NCBI RefSeq assembly: GCF_012273895.1
Contig: NC_052108.1
Span: 6,820,001 to 6,884,000, forward strand
From: Zerene cesonia
Lineage: Eukaryota > Arthropoda > Insecta > Lepidoptera > Pieridae
DNA length: 64,000 nucleotides
Direction: 5' to 3'
The position numbers were made by a program, and so were the translations under genes. Below the pieces are notes generated by a model. The model had not been told where the DNA came from and ran no database searches. It worked only from the letters and a program-made list of their open reading frames with translations. The number at the start of each line of letters is the position of its first letter. The stretch's first letter is position 1. Of this stretch, positions 1-14,262 are shown piece after piece.

Positions 1-181
1 TAATTGAAACAAAACATGAACCTAACGAATTCGTTAATTTGAACGAGCTCATTTTCTAGTCAAAGGAAATAAAATACGCTCTTACGCTGAAACAAGTAAA
101 AATTCTATGTTATGGTCGATGAGTGAAAACTAGTTTTTTATTTTCTAACTAACCTTTTTTTATTTATACCTCTTGTGTATG

Positions 182-290
182 TAGTATAGTAGGTATCTTA
201 GAGTTTTGGTCGGTAGGAATCCGACATAGCCCACAGCTCTTTCCCCGGGGGCCGTGGGGTATCTATGTAAGATTTCCCCAAAAAAAAAGA
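182..290 (+). repeat. repeat family with CCCCGGGGGCCGTGGG, copy 1
   Basis: Reads ttggtcggtaggaatccgac, atagcccacagctctttccc and gtaagatttcccc. It is inverted relative to the copy at 836-977; a third copy is at 5557-5725 and a fragment at 41380-41445. Confidence 0.55.
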
Positions 291-835
291 GGTATCAATA
301 AGGTTCTTAATAAAATTTAAAAGATAATAAAACTTTCAAATTTCATTGAAATAGTTTACACTTTATTCCATGAACATAGGTCATTTAATTACTGTCAGAT
401 TAATGAAAACATCAAAATAATTAAAAATATTTACGACGTGAGAAATAAAGTATCAAATACAGTTTAAAATATTTTACTTGCACCTCCTGAAAGGAACGAG
501 TTAGCGTCTATCGCGTGCCTTGCGCTAAATTAAACAACTCTACTCTCGAGTTTTCTAGTTTCATTTACACTGTAATAGAATTTTATTTAGTAATTCACAC
601 TTACAAATATATTATTATAATGATGCTGCAATTTTTATATCCAAAGGTAATCTTTAGGAAACTCAGCTCAGAAATATATTATCTGTGACTTACCTACCTG
701 TGTATAATAGACGATTTATATTTCCCTCTGTATTCTTCTATATTTGTTCATTAATAAACCGAATAAGCAAAGGAATTTGCTAATAATAAATATTCATTGT
801 ATGGAAGTATAGTATGGTATAGTATTCGGTATAGA

Positions 836-977
836 TATATGAAACCTTTTTTTATAGTGGGAAAATCTTGCATAGTTACCCACGGCTCCCGGGGATGAAG
901 CCGTGGATTATATCGGATTCTTACCGACCAAAAACTCACTGTGTTTCGTCGAGCCGCTTAAGTGAAGGGGCCACGGG
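836..977 (-). repeat. repeat family with CCCCGGGGGCCGTGGG, copy 2
   Basis: The minus strand reads ggccccttcacttaagcggc, tcgacgaaacacagtgagtt and ttggtcggtaagaatccgat, the same order as in the 5557-5725 copy. Confidence 0.55.
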
Positions 978-1344
978 AGCTGGTTGAAATATGAAATGCG
1001 TCATGGTGTTATAAAATGAATAAGTTCGTAAAAAATCCAGTATTAATATATAAAAAACGAAGTTAAAAACGAACTAGCTACAAAGATTCTGAGCCAAGAG
1101 AATTTAAAGTGGTTCGTCAAAGTTTTTCTTGTAAAGTGTCATTTTCTCCTTTCGGTGTAATACAATCTCGTCGGTTGTACCGCAGCATCCGCTCTGCTCC
1201 TCGCTTCAGTAGACACTTTCAAGCTTAGTTATAGATAGTGTTATGTTATCTGTGGTTATTGCATAATATTTTAGTATCTGTGGTTGCGGTATGCATACGA
1301 ACTAGCAAGCATATATTAATAAAAATTAAATAAAATCAAGTAGT

Positions 1345-1420
1345 ATACCCTCATAGGAGGCCTGTGTCTCAGCAGTGGGAATATATATGGGCTGATGATG
1401 AGGATAATGATAATGATTAT
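1345..1420 (+). repeat. SINE 3'-end fragment
   Basis: Matches the tail of the SINE at 3171-3451 (ctcataggaggcctgtgtct and ...cagtgggaatatatatggg), ending in a GATGATGAGGATAATGATAA run. Confidence 0.6.
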
Positions 1421-3170
1421 ATTTAATTTTTATTAATATATGGGCGGTAACAATATATGTATAAATGTATGTTATTTTTTTTCGTATTATTCCGTTTCTT
1501 TGTTTCCTTTTTTCACATTTGTAAATTTCCAGCTTATTACATTGTATGTACACATTACATTAAATAGTGTATGACGTATGTGTGCTGTGGAATAATTAGT
1601 AAAATACAATAGAAAAAGAAATTATTTTTTATGAAATACAAACTTTATATCACACAAATTACCTGTTAAATTTCTTATTTAAATAAACAAAATATACTAC
1701 TAATATAAAAACTGAATGACGAATTGAGTTATTTATTAATAATAAACACTTCAGTAACACCCACGATCGACCAAGCAAAACATATTTTCAAAGGGACAAA
1801 CTCGCATGATTGACGGACTGAATTCAATTACAACCAAGTGTGTTAGTAGAATTCCATTCACGTACATACATGTTTCGTCCACACACAGCCAAAAAAACTC
1901 TTAAACCTTCCCAAATGTGTTATGTTGTACTGTAATGTTATTTGAAAATAGAAAAATCCCACTAAATCGATTAAGCTGTAAATACTAACTTAATTTAATA
2001 TGTAAACACTAACTAAATTACATATTAGAGGATTTTTAATTATAAAGATGCCATTATATATAAACCTTTTATTTTTTTACTTTTCCACACAAAATATCAA
2101 GAATAACAAAATACACATAACTCGTGATTATTTTAATTCGAGATTTTTTTTTTATATATCTGGTTTAGTATCGCCGTACCGCAATAGGAAGTTTCTTCGA
2201 GCCCTTCCTTACCCGCCCTAAATGCGGGTCAAGTGTCTTGAGTCGTGATCAATTTATTAATTATCATTTATGTTTATTAACGCAGATAACGTGTTAGCGG
2301 ATTGAATGGTTTGCTGCTTTTAACTGTAATGATATTGGACGGAATAAATTAAACAATTCTACTATATCATACATATATAGAGATACATAGTGTATATGTT
2401 ATAAATATATTTAACTCGCAGGCTTAGTTTATATTTCAATACAACAAAAAACTCTAAACCAAGCGATTGAAACATGGAGTGACATTGTTATTAAAAGTTT
2501 GACATCTTTCGTTTTTGTATGAATCTTAAAGAAGCAAGTACAGAGTTTTCTGTATAAAAAGTACTTTTTGCCAACATTACCATACTAGTATAATTTGAGT
2601 TAAATTTTAATATTAATTAAGCAGGCATTCGTGTGGCCTTTATACTTGTGACTACGATAATTTAAAAAAATATATTACAAACTATTTGATATACAGTTGA
2701 ATGCAGAAGTTACAAACACGACATAGCACACTTACAATTGACTTTTAATAACATTCCCTTTTATAATATATATAATATCCTCAGCATTTTTATCGTAAAT
2801 TTTAACTAAACTACATTTCGATCACACAAAGCCGCGGGCACATCAATTATAAACGGCTCTAAGTTAATTGCGATATATCACCAGTAATTGGTTACTGTAA
2901 CACGACAGTCGCCGGATTCTACGCCAGCTCCTAATTAACATCCACATCTAATAACATTGCATATTAAACAGTACAAGAATTTGATTAATGGGACCTTTGA
3001 TTAAGATATAAGATGACACTAATTGCTGTTCGTTGCTATGTCTGCATATGTATATTTATATGCTGCCTATATCATTTTAGCCCAGCTTAGCTCAATGACT
3101 ACACTTTTTGCCGAAGTTTATATATTATTATAACCTACAATATAATTAAACACAGAAATTCACTTGCAGT

Positions 3171-3451
3171 AAGCAGTGGCGGCTCAGTGGTGAGAAACTC
3201 GGACTCCAAAATCGATAACTCGGGGTTCGAGACCGGGCGAGAGTGCAGGAAATAAATTGATTTTTCAATTTATCTGCACACGTGGATAACATCACCACTG
3301 CTTAAAAGAGACCAAGAACCAAAAGTTCGACGACATGTGACATCTGCCAAACCGCACTTGGCCAGCGTGGTGGAATATGACCTGAACCCTCATGCGAGGC
3401 CTGTGTCCCAGCAGTGGTAACATATATGGGCTAACGACGACGATGACGACG
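3171..3451 (+). mobile_element. tRNA-derived SINE, full length with TSD
   Basis: A 281-bp body between perfect 13-bp duplications ATTCACTTGCAGT (3158-3170, 3452-3464). The head has box A-like TGGCGGCTCAGTGG and box B GGTTCGAGACC (3224-3234). The 3' part (GCGAGGCCTGTGTCCCAGCA) and the ACG/ATG-rich tail are typical of lepidopteran SINEs. Related 3' fragments are at 1348-1420 and 54895-54965. Confidence 0.85.
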
Positions 3452-3636
3452 ATTCACTTGCAGTTTGGAATATCTATAAATAAAACAATCTCTCATTCTC
3501 TTGGTCACTGCATCATGTTATGAATCATACTTTATGAACGTACTTGATTTCGCCTATTCTTTTTTGTGACATTTGTTATTCTTAGAAGAAGAAACGGGCA
3601 TTTATTCTTCACCCGTTTGACAACTTGAGTGACCAG

Positions 3637-3776
3637 TGTCCCCGTGACCACGCTCGCTGTAAAGTGTTCGAAACGTCGGGTTAATAATATAATGAATAAA
3701 TCGCGTTTAAAATCCGTTGAAAAGTTTTTAATTTCTAAATGTATAATACTCGCGTGAAACCAAACACAAGAAAATA
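3637..3776 (+). repeat. GTTCGAAACGTCGGGTTAA family copy 1
   Basis: Shares ordered blocks with 40905-41050: gtgttcgaaacgtcgggtta, aaatcgcgtttaaaatccgt and aaccaaacacaagaaaata. Class unknown. Confidence 0.6.
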
Positions 3777-5192
3777 CTAACTTGAGTGAAGATAACGTGT
3801 GTCGGTTGAGTTTGTTTACAGTAAAAGCACAGATAACCTAATACGTAAAAGTAATTTGTAATAAGTTCTAATCCAAGGAAAGCTGTACAGCCGAACCAAT
3901 TACTCGCCGAGAAATGCTTTTGTTCACGCTTGGCCCGCTAGACACCTGCCTCTTAACGGGATAAAACCAGACACCTATTGTTTGTTTTTGAACTTCTGAT
4001 AACTTTCTAAATAATACTTTTCTCAATAATATAGTTACGTTTTTGAACCACTTAAGAGTCTAAATTGTGTGATGTTTTTGTTGAATACGTGAACAAAGAT
4101 AATCCTCAAAGGCAAAGGTACTAATTCTATGTTACTAATGTATCAATTACAATGACGGAGCAGCAATTAGCCAGAGGAATCATAAAGTGAAGACCCGTGT
4201 CCCCTCTTACAACATACATAGATATCACATTTTGTTCAATGATTTACTCTGTTTCTCGATTGTATAGGCGTAAACTGCTTTTTAGCAACATAACACTTAA
4301 GAATTCCATCAAATATCGTAGTGTGCTAACCAGAAATACATTTGCATAGCTCTTACTGCGCCTCGGTAGTTGGAACTAGCGTTAACATTCGCTAGACCGT
4401 TTGGAGTCATGAATATTACAATTAATAGACGCAATTATAATGCTAGTGTACAATGAAAGCAGTGTAAGCCGGGTTTATCTCTAATGTTTGCGGTTTGTTT
4501 GTAAGCTACGAGTTTAATTGTAGTTTGTTCTCTTGAAATGGCAAAGTGATCTCGTGTGAAGGTAAATAATATTACAAACATGTTATTTTAGTTTCTATTT
4601 CCTAACGCTTCACCTGTATGTTTGAATGTTCTTATGTAACCGACTACTTTTAAACTCAATTTTGACGCACCTTAAGCGGATTTAATTCAAATTTAGAAGA
4701 AACAAGGAACACCTGAAGAACATTGAGTAAGTAGGTCTTATAACGTCACGTCACATGAATATTCCATATTCAAAATTGCATATTTTCTTATTAGTAATAA
4801 CTAAATTTAAAAAAAAAATAGGATATTGATATAATCAACTAAATTGTTTCATTTAATTTGCAGACTGGATTTTTTACCACCTAATAAATAATTCGATATA
4901 GGAAACGTTTTGTTCAATACCGTTGCTGCGTTTAATTCGTTTCATACTTTATTTTATTTGACACCATTATAAACTATAATTCGAAGTTATGATTCACGAC
5001 TCAGGAACCAATAATATTATTTTCTAGCATCCTCATTTCTGAATCAATTTAACCCGTCTTTGTAGGCTTAGAACTTTGTTACCAACGTGCGCATCGGTAA
5101 ACTTCCGTGCATAGTTGTAAATCAAGTGGAAGCTTGTAGGAATTTCTATAGAATTCATTTATGAAACTTTATAACGCAAGCCTTTATACATA

Positions 5193-5219
5193 ATTATATA
5201 TATATATATATATATATAT
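5193..5219. repeat. (TA)n microsatellite
   Basis: A nearly uninterrupted TA array next to the repeat at 5240. Confidence 0.9.
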
Positions 5220-5239
5220 TGAAGCTTACGTGTTCAAAC

Positions 5240-5725
5240 TTCCTGGAAAAGGGGATCATCGACCAGTCTACATGACTTGTACCGGCTTGTAAGGGCACAA
5301 TTGTTGGAAAGTTGTATAGGCCTCTGTGGCGACAACATTTCACTTGCGCGATTCTGAAATGTGTCGCTCACAGTATCTTCGTTGAGCATTTCGTATATAT
5401 ATCGCAATAGTCCTCAGGTTGTGCGGCGAGGCAGCGTGGGACGTGATCCGCTCACGCCGCCCACAGGAGAATAGAACGGTCATTCCACCTTGCTGCTCTA
5501 ATTCTGCGCTTGGTCCGGTAACAGGCTGCCGCCGAGTCGCGGACGAATACTAATCAGCACCAGTGGCCCCTTCAAGCGGCTCGACGGAACACAGAGAGGT
5601 TTTAGTCGGTAGACTCGGTACGGCTCCTTCCCCGGGGGCTGTGAGTATCTGATGATGATGATGCTCGGTCTATACCGATGCATCTATATGCAAGAAAAAA
5701 AGGGACCTCTCTAAATTTCCCCAAG
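5240..5725 (+). repeat. longer repeat copy, possible LINE 3' region
   Basis: GC-richer than its surroundings. It contains gtggccccttcaagcggctc, gacggaacacagagaggttt and ccttccccgggggctgtgag, then ATGATGATGATG. It is probably the 3' untranslated end of a non-LTR element. I see no RT frame in it. Confidence 0.45.
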
Positions 5726-6191
5726 CTCCGCTTGTTTGGCGTCTCTGCGGGAGTTTTTTAACATACACCGACGCAAAGCGAGATACTCCGCGATACGATA
5801 ATTTTTTAAAATACTTATGAATCAAGTACCTATAAGATATTTAGCTTGATAATCTAAGATCTATCTGAGCGTATATATGAATGAATAAAACAACACCAGC
5901 ATGCAATACAACAGTAATAGGGATGGATGGGCAACAATACGTTTACCTTGTATGCACTATAGTCGAAATAAATGCGGGCACGATATCATCGTTAGTTTGG
6001 ACATTCTACACTCGGTTATTTACATTCCTGTATGTGAAACAAAGCATTATATATGAAGACAGAGTTTCATTGCGTTTTAACAAATCACGGCGTTTTGGGG
6101 TGTTGATAAACAATGATGAAGGAAATCAAGTTCTATAATTATTAATTTGACTGATATTTGTGAATTTATAAAAATTAATACCCTATGCGTA

Positions 6192-6405
6192 AAAGTGAAG
6201 TCCCGTGTCCCCTAGTGGGGTATGGGGCAGATGATGAACATCCGTTTCACTGATCGATTTTCTTTAGGGACAAGCCTTGTAGGTGATCAGCCTTCTGTGT
6301 CCTGCCAGACCGAGACTTTTTTTTTATGCGTCGCCACCGGGAATTGAACCCAGGACCCCTCGGTTCTACGCTCATGCGTTAACCACTGTACCAAGGAGGC
6401 GGTCA
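6192..6405 (-). mobile_element. tRNA-derived SINE, second family, copy 1
   Basis: Perfect 11-bp duplications CCCTATGCGTA (6181-6191, 6406-6416). Read on the minus strand, the head is a tRNA-like CTCCTTGGTACAGTGGTTAA (box A) with GGTTCAATTCC (box B), and the 3' part ends ACACGGGACTTCACTTT. Frames running through it are not genes. Confidence 0.85.
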
Positions 6406-8839
6406 CCCTATGCGTACGGTATACGTTTTGTTTTGTTTTGATCAATAAAAATTCAACTGACTGCAAACAATACAAATGTTGTAAAAGTATTACTTGAAAA
6501 TCGAATCAACGTAATATGTCAAGAGTGCTCGTGTCAACTGGATTTTCATTCTCTGCGCCGAAGTCGGAATTATCAACGAAACACAAAACAATTCGTGCAG
6601 AGAGGAATATTTTGTCTTTCGACCTTTGTCTTTCGACTCTTGGCTGAATTCATATTGAAGGAAGTGACAAACAAACTGTCGTATACAAAATTGCACAATA
6701 ATACAACTTCAGAGATACGCGAGTTGATTTGTACGGTAGAATCTTTAAAAAAATATATTCATAAGCAAAATATAAGATCTTAACAAATATGTTTCCGTAA
6801 TACAAAATGGCGGCTGCTTTGTATTCTGAATACAAATACAATAGAACAAAATAGCCTAAAACCCATTTGAATAGTTCCAAAATAATTATGTATCGATATC
6901 GAATAAACATAATTTAACAAAACAAACATTTCAAACATATGTCTACGTACATATAAGCCTGTGTGTAGGTAATTCAGATATTATAGCTTCAGGCTCTTAT
7001 TAGTCGGAATTCCAAATTCGAAATTCAAAATCATGCATCCGATATAGCTCCACCGGCTTCAGATACCTCGATAGTTAATCCAACCTAGCCAAGAATTATT
7101 CAAGCATTTACTTTCCTGAAGAGCTTTTCATACTAGCAACTCATACCAATACTGACGTAGAAATTTTATTTCGCAATGCGTTTTCCACAACCTGATTGAA
7201 GTTTTTTATTAATGGAACACATTTTTTTAAACCTAACCAGCCTTTTATAATATTAGAAAGCCAAAATTATTATTGATAATAGATTCTTTATTGATCTATT
7301 ATCTAAATATATAATCATTTTTTACTAAAATAAAACAAATTATATAAATGTAATGTTCTCTATGTGTCTAACGCATCTTACAAGATAAATTATTATATAT
7401 ATTGGATATTAATAATATTGTAATCTAGAAGTTAATTACTTTCAAATTGTATACACCAAACAATATCGTTTTATACTACAATAAGTAGACTGTCATAATT
7501 TCCATCGTAACATCTTTATCAAAATAGGACAAGGGCTCGACATAAAATAACTTTATAGACTTTCTAAAGCGTTTGGGATATTTGATATTAAGCTTTGTTC
7601 TCATAAACCTGTATTCAAAACACCCAATCTTCGTTCAATACTACTAAGATATAAAGACCTGTGTACCTCGAAATAGTTTAGGGTTTTAGCATTGGTCATA
7701 ATATTATTGATATCTAATGATAAATTTACTTCTAGATATATCAGAGAGTAAGATAAAATCGTCAGTATTATTATTTATCAAGATTTTCATTCAACAAATT
7801 GTATTTATTTTAACCAGTAATTGTAAACAATCAAGTTTATCTGATTCAAATTTTAGAATATACACAAACATAGAAAATACACGAACAAGAACCAACATCC
7901 TTTAAAAATAGAACACGGCCACAGAGTATAAAATTAAAAAATTTAAAAACGTTCTCCGTAATATCACGTTGCAGTAGTGTTAATGTCAAGTTAGCTTGGA
8001 AATAGAAAACTGAGTTAGTTTGTAATGAATAAATTTTCCATGCGAGCGCCGCATCCGCCGCGCTATCTGGCCGATATTTTCCTTCCTCTTTCTAGACAAT
8101 ATTATATTAATTTATAAAAATGAACCGCGATGAATAATAAATGAGTTCTCAGATAATACGTGCCGTGAGGCTGTGTTATGACTTTATGAACTTTATTTAA
8201 TAACATCATACGAGTATATTATTAAGTAAAGAAAATTGAGTTAATGATACGCGAATATGTAGAAGTAAGATATGGATTAAAAAACCAACCTAACAGCTAT
8301 TCTAAATAGCTAAAATAGCTGTTCTTTTATATCACTTATAAATTCACCTACGAGTCAAATCAACTAAAAATCAACAAAACAAGTCACCATTTTTAAAATA
8401 TATATTTTATTTATATTCGATTTTCTATATTCGTTAAATTATATATTCGATGCGAGGCATTTTTACATAAATTTTGAATAAAGGTGACAAATACTAGTGT
8501 ATGTTAATAAAGTACCTACAGCAGAATAAGTCAGAAGTGAAATAAAAATAAAGATTGCTGTTTTATGTGTATTTTTTCATTCTGCATCGTTAAATAAATA
8601 TCAACTGAAAAAAAAAAATTGTTTATTTATTAAGATTGATTGACATTGTAATAAACTTCATAACTTAACCTAACCCACCAAATAACTATTATAGCTTATT
8701 CACCATCCTAACCAAACGAAAGTTTACCTTATCATAATTTATTCCCAAATCACTGTAAAATGCATACAGAGCAGATATCAATTTAATGTTATTTAAAATG
8801 TAGAAAGTAGGTGGTGAACTTAATCTTGTCCCTGGACAT

Positions 8840-9070
8840 TACGGGCAACCGAGCTGGCACCCTCCATGTACATTTGCTTTTATTTAATAGATAAATGAGG
8901 GGAAGAAAGAAATGGACTTTTTTTTTTTGTCATAGCTGGCAACTGAGCTGGTGTTTCGCCTGATGGTAAGCGATCACCACCGCCCATGAACATTCGCAAA
9001 GGTTGTGCCTCTGCGAAGGGTGGACTGGGAAGGGTAAGGAAAAGGATACGGACCTCGGGCATGCCTTCAT
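8840..9070 (-). repeat. repeat fragment with GCTTACCATCAGG end motif
   Basis: The plus strand shows gcctgatggtaagcgatcac and ccgcccatgaacattcgcaa, the reverse of the end of the family at 18882. An adjacent diverged piece (8843-8880) has a related gagctggcaccctccatgta. Confidence 0.5.
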
Positions 9071-9119
9071 CTCACTTCTCATTCACTCACTTCTAGATAG
9101 CTAAAAAATCTTTAATAAG

Positions 9120-11900
9120 TCTGTGAATATATTATTTACTTTCACGATTAATCGAGTGAATGAACTGGGTGGGATGCCAGTCTATCTAGTTGCAACTTGT
9201 AAATATTAAGCGTTGAATATTTAAAAATAAATTCTAAGTGAAAGAATTTTCTTTTTACACCAAAATACAAGAATAGTTATAACAAAATCCGGAATCTTAA
9301 AGAGACGACTAAAATATTTCAAACGAAATAATTTCACTATATAGAGTATTTACAGCACATTTATTTGTAAGCATTTAGTTTTTCATAAATTGTAGCTATA
9401 ATATTTTGTAGAGGCGAGTTTCAGACACCCTCCGACTTCAGGAATGCGGTCAACGACCTTCGTCTTTAATATTGACAGGGTAATGTAGTCAGACCCTAAC
9501 GCTCAAGATATGATCATGCGTTTACTTTAGTGTATGAAGGGTATTATATCCTTTCCTCCTAATCTAAACGCTTTTCTTCTTTCCATAATAATAGAGTTCG
9601 CTTCATCGACTCTTCCCTGATGATATTCAAAATTAATTGAATTTAATTATTGTAAAATCTTAGCAAGAAGCTAATGTTACGCGTTTATAGAAAAAGCCTA
9701 GCTACAAAACTTACAACGTAATTGAGCATTACTCATCTGTCAGATTAAAGTGCCCCATCAAGGAATGGTCTTTTAAATCCACAACATACGAGACGTTTGG
9801 CGCATACCTGACGCGAACCAGGAGCGCGAGAATTTATTACCCCACTTCAAAACTTGGGATAGATAAGGTGCTTGAACAAATCCGCTATAGTCAGTGGAGT
9901 TAATTGTTATAATATAATGTGGGTTTACATGGTATTTAATTTAAAGCGTATCTCTTATGATCGAAGCTAGCAAGCGACGATTTTTTGCAAGACAAATCAA
10001 TCACTATTAGTTACTGTTATGGTTATTTTTCATGGAACCTTCTCTTTAAATCTTTTGAATATTTTATGCATTTAGAATGTTTTGCGTATTACACGGCTTA
10101 AGATTACCTTTCAGATTTAATACAAAAGGATTAAAATTCATCTTGAGTATATCTCATTCTAAAGAAAGTTAAACAACTCATGCAAAACATTGATAATTGA
10201 AAATAAGTAACCTATTAGGAAAAAAAAATGCAAAAAAAGTTTAATTTCCGTTAAACGGAAAAGGCAATAAAATTGCCTGATAAATAGCTACGTGACTATG
10301 TTTCAAAATAATTGGAAAATGCGAGTGCGGGCGTGGGTGGTAACGGACTTTTCTAATTTCATTTATACTGGTTGCTAACTCCCAAGGGCTCGACTTTAAT
10401 AAACGGTTGTTATGAAAGTAGAAATAATGTTATAGCAATCGGCTGCGGTTTCATTTGGGTAAACTGGAAACGAAAAACCGCTGAAGTTTTATAAAGACGC
10501 TGTAAACATAGATTTGTACAGTACGAAAGACTAGGAATATTTAATTCTGGTTAGATTTGTGAACATCTTGACCTATTTTAGGCTTCCATCGTTAAGCGGA
10601 CAAATAATTAAAAGCACGACAAAGCTTTGAATTTCGTGAGTTGGTAGAACTAGGTTTGTACGTATTTTTTATAAGTTTTGTTGATTTTGCAAGGTTTCAA
10701 AATTATAAATTTTTGTTTTATCAACCAATTTAGGTATAAAGGTATTTACAATCCAACTCAAATTTAATATTCAAACAATTCGTGATTCATGAATTAGTCA
10801 ATTTTTAATTTAAATATTTTAATTAGTAGCCAACTGTTTCCTTTAAGTTATCAACAGATCTACATTTATCAATATATTAAGGTTACAATAATGGCTTTTA
10901 TACTTTTCCTTTATGATACCAGAATTGAATTTATCAATTATTAAAATCTGAGATTGGCCAAGAACTCCAGGATTATATTATTTATTCCCTTGATAATTGA
11001 TTTGATTGATAATTGACTTACTCTAGTTATGGGAAGCTAGGAATGTACGAAACCTTCATAGATACAATACTAAACAAAGGTTGCTAGATTAAATAAATAT
11101 ATGCAAGCGGTGAGGTAAAACAAAATAAATTGGTAACATTTCACATTGCACTTTAACAAGGGAAACAGTATTTTCTACAAATGTCACTGACATCGTAGCT
11201 GCGCTTTTGTGCCCACGTCGCGTTTTTCTAATACGGAAATATTTAAAGCGAATGCAGCGCTGCAGTTGCTGGTAAATAAATATACATTCAGTCTGATCTT
11301 TCATTTTTTATGAGCAAACTAGCTAATCCCTGTGTGTTTTGTGTATAATATGTGCAATTGAAATAAAACAAATAATTTGCAGAAATATAATTTACATAAT
11401 AATAGTAAATACATCACCCACATCGATAACACAGTTTCTACGTAAGATATTTATCATGAATTCGTTTTAGATTATACATTTTTTTATTTTATTGTATAGA
11501 TAATATTAAAGTACGTATATAAAACTGGATATTTACCGTGAGGATCAAAAATTAACATTTGCTTATAAAATTAATTACTTTTTTACTTTATCTACAGAGA
11601 TTAGCACACCCGTATATTAAGTATCTATATTACACAGCGTCTTAATTAATCTGTGGTCCATTGCTTACGGGACCCGAATAATTATAAATTAACCGGCCAG
11701 ACAAAATTCACAAGCAATATTACTTTAATGTTATCGTTTAAGTTTGGGTTCTGCCATTCGCTAAATTTTCAAATCAAATAGACGCTTTCAATTTCGGGGT
11801 CGATTTCATTTGCGTTTTAAGGGAAATGCTGAGGAAAATGGCGAGATACTGGTATGTATGCGCAATAAACGAAAATGTGCCACTTATTAAAGCGAGGTAC
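9120..11900. other. no gene or repeat recognised
   Basis: Low-GC sequence with scattered more balanced patches (e.g. 9770-9900, 10320-10500). Nothing supports a coding or RNA gene. Confidence 0.35.
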
Positions 11901-14031
11901 GATCATCGCCGTATTCATTTTTGTAGGTAAGTATATTTTAAGAAAGACGTTAAATTTAATATACTTTGATTTTCATATGAAACGGAACGCATCCTTAGTT
12001 GTTATAAATTTCTTGTGTCAAACATTATTTAATATATCGTAACCTATTAAGATCTGTAGGATTTTATTTAATATATAACCTAGGTAAACTAATACAATAT
12101 AGATAGGAATGTTTGGGAATTTTCGAATTGATTCATAGAAGTACATCTCTCGATCTTCATCCTGCTAAACAAAAAAATGTAAGCAAGCCACGTTATCTGT
12201 GAGTATCATAGGGCTATATGCTTTTTTACGTGTCAATCCGGGTTAAACCGGGCCGAGCGGCATGTCAAGTCAGCTAAGAATAACTTCATCAATCTGTAAA
12301 GGTTACCCAAAAAGATAGGGGATCGTGCTTTAAAGTTCGAATGAACATTTTAATTACCTACCCATTTATTCCTAAACCCAGTACCGTCTTTGATCAAATC
12401 AATATAAACTATTTTCATCACTTCGCATCCATAGTTTTATTAAAATTAAAATACTTACAATAATCATATTATTACGTATTTACGTACTTTAATTATCTAA
12501 ATCTGATGACAAAAAGCTCGCAATAAAAACTCAACGGTAACCGAAACTTTGAAATTCGGGAGAAAATAGTGCAATGTGATGCCATCACTGGCTTCTTACA
12601 TCGAATCGTATAAAACCACTGTAAGAACATATAAGTAGGAACAGAAACGTGAAGGGGTTACAAATGGGTAACCACTAGTAGTACGCCCACAACCGTTTAT
12701 ATAATTTTTCTTTATATTTTATATTCATTGGATTTCAAGAAAAATTTGTAAGTGCATTTTATGCCATTTTCAAAAAAAAAAAACAAACAAAGTTCTTAAT
12801 TCGACTGTGAATTTTGGGTTTACCGCCTACCAGATTTTTTTGTGTTTGATCTTATCATTGTCCCATTTTAGAACTTAAAGTGATAAATTACGAGAATTAT
12901 TACAATAGAAAATCTAACGTATTAAATTAAATTTGGATTGGAAATATAAATCTAATGTGATAATGGTAGCACCACAGATAATATAATGTTGGATGTACTA
13001 TCTATTTATCTATGGTATAACCACAGAGTAAGTAATATGACATAACTTATAACATGCAAGGCCACATGGCCGGCTTCGTCCGAATGGCCCGGCGTAAAAA
13101 AAATATAAATAGACGAAACTTGATAAAGATGTATCATTCACATTATAATACTTTTATAATTAATCAGTCAATAGGTTTTGAGTCAAATCATGAAACGAAC
13201 AAAAATACCTACTTATTGAATATCGATTTATATTTATTTTTTTCATTCAAGTATATTTTTATTTGTCGTCATATTTTTACGATGACGAAACCACACACTT
13301 TTGCTATAGCAATTGCGCCAAATCCCAATTATGTTCGTTAGTAGCGCCATAGATTACTAAATAGTCGATAGCTACCAGGTTGTACCACCGTTGCAATATG
13401 CTGCTAGTTGCTACGAAGTAAGTAATACAACTTTGACAACACATTCTAAGTTACAATTTAAAACAACACACACGTATAACATTCTTTACTATAACTTTTC
13501 ATATTACGTGACTCTTTGATAAAGGTCGAGTGATTTGTATTCCGTATATATTTTATTAAATTTGCCGCGTATCGTATTCACCTCACATAGAACACTTTAT
13601 TAAATGTTCAAACAGCGGGCCCTTTGTCTCTATGGACGTGAAACAGTCTAGATTTTTTTTAACGTTCATTCCAAAAATTACATTATTTTCTAAAGATCCA
13701 CTTATTCAATTAATAAAGATAAAAAGAAATAAATATTTTGCTTTTTTTATTTATGTAATAACATAGTCTACGTTCTATTCCTGTCATATAATACAGATAA
13801 TATAATACCTAGTAGCCAACACTTTAATCTGAATATAATATTTCACGTAGATTCATAAGTGTTCTCTAAAAGAAGAACAATACATGATATGTTGAGTTTA
13901 CATTAATTTTCACTTGTAAATAATTATTTCTCAATAAGTACATTGAAATGTTACTACAATTTATTATTACGAAAAGCGTATAAAACCCCAAAAACAAGTG
14001 TATATGTAAATACATATATCTCAAGAACTTT

Positions 14032-14262
14032 ATGCAATCTCAATCTACAGTAAAGCCAACTAATCAAGATAAAGAAAGTACACAAACCAATGAAATGTTT
14101 TTAACTTCTACCGATGCGGCTACGAAACACGCTACGACATTAGTTGTGGAGCCACGGCCAACTCCAGAGTCAGTAGAACTATTGCGTACGAAAGATAAGG
14201 AAGAAAAGAAAGAAAAAATTATTTCACCTTATAACACAAGCAACTATACAATCCTAAAATAA
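14032..14262 (+). CDS. orphan Ser/Thr/Lys-rich ORF, doubtful
   Basis: 76 codons from ATG to TAA, with mixed synonymous codons and a hydrophilic composition (e.g. DAATKHATTLVVEPRPTPES) that looks more coding than the surrounding AT-rich DNA. There is no recognisable domain, no signal peptide and no convincing upstream acceptor. An in-frame stop lies about 50 nt upstream of the ATG. It may be a decayed exon or chance. Confidence 0.15.
   Translation: MQSQSTVKPTNQDKESTQTNEMFLTSTDAATKHATTLVVEPRPTPESVELLRTKDKEEKKEKIISPYNTSNYTILK

Noticed and set aside
5193..5219. Possible origin or regulatory TA tract
   Set aside because: A simple TA microsatellite explains it.
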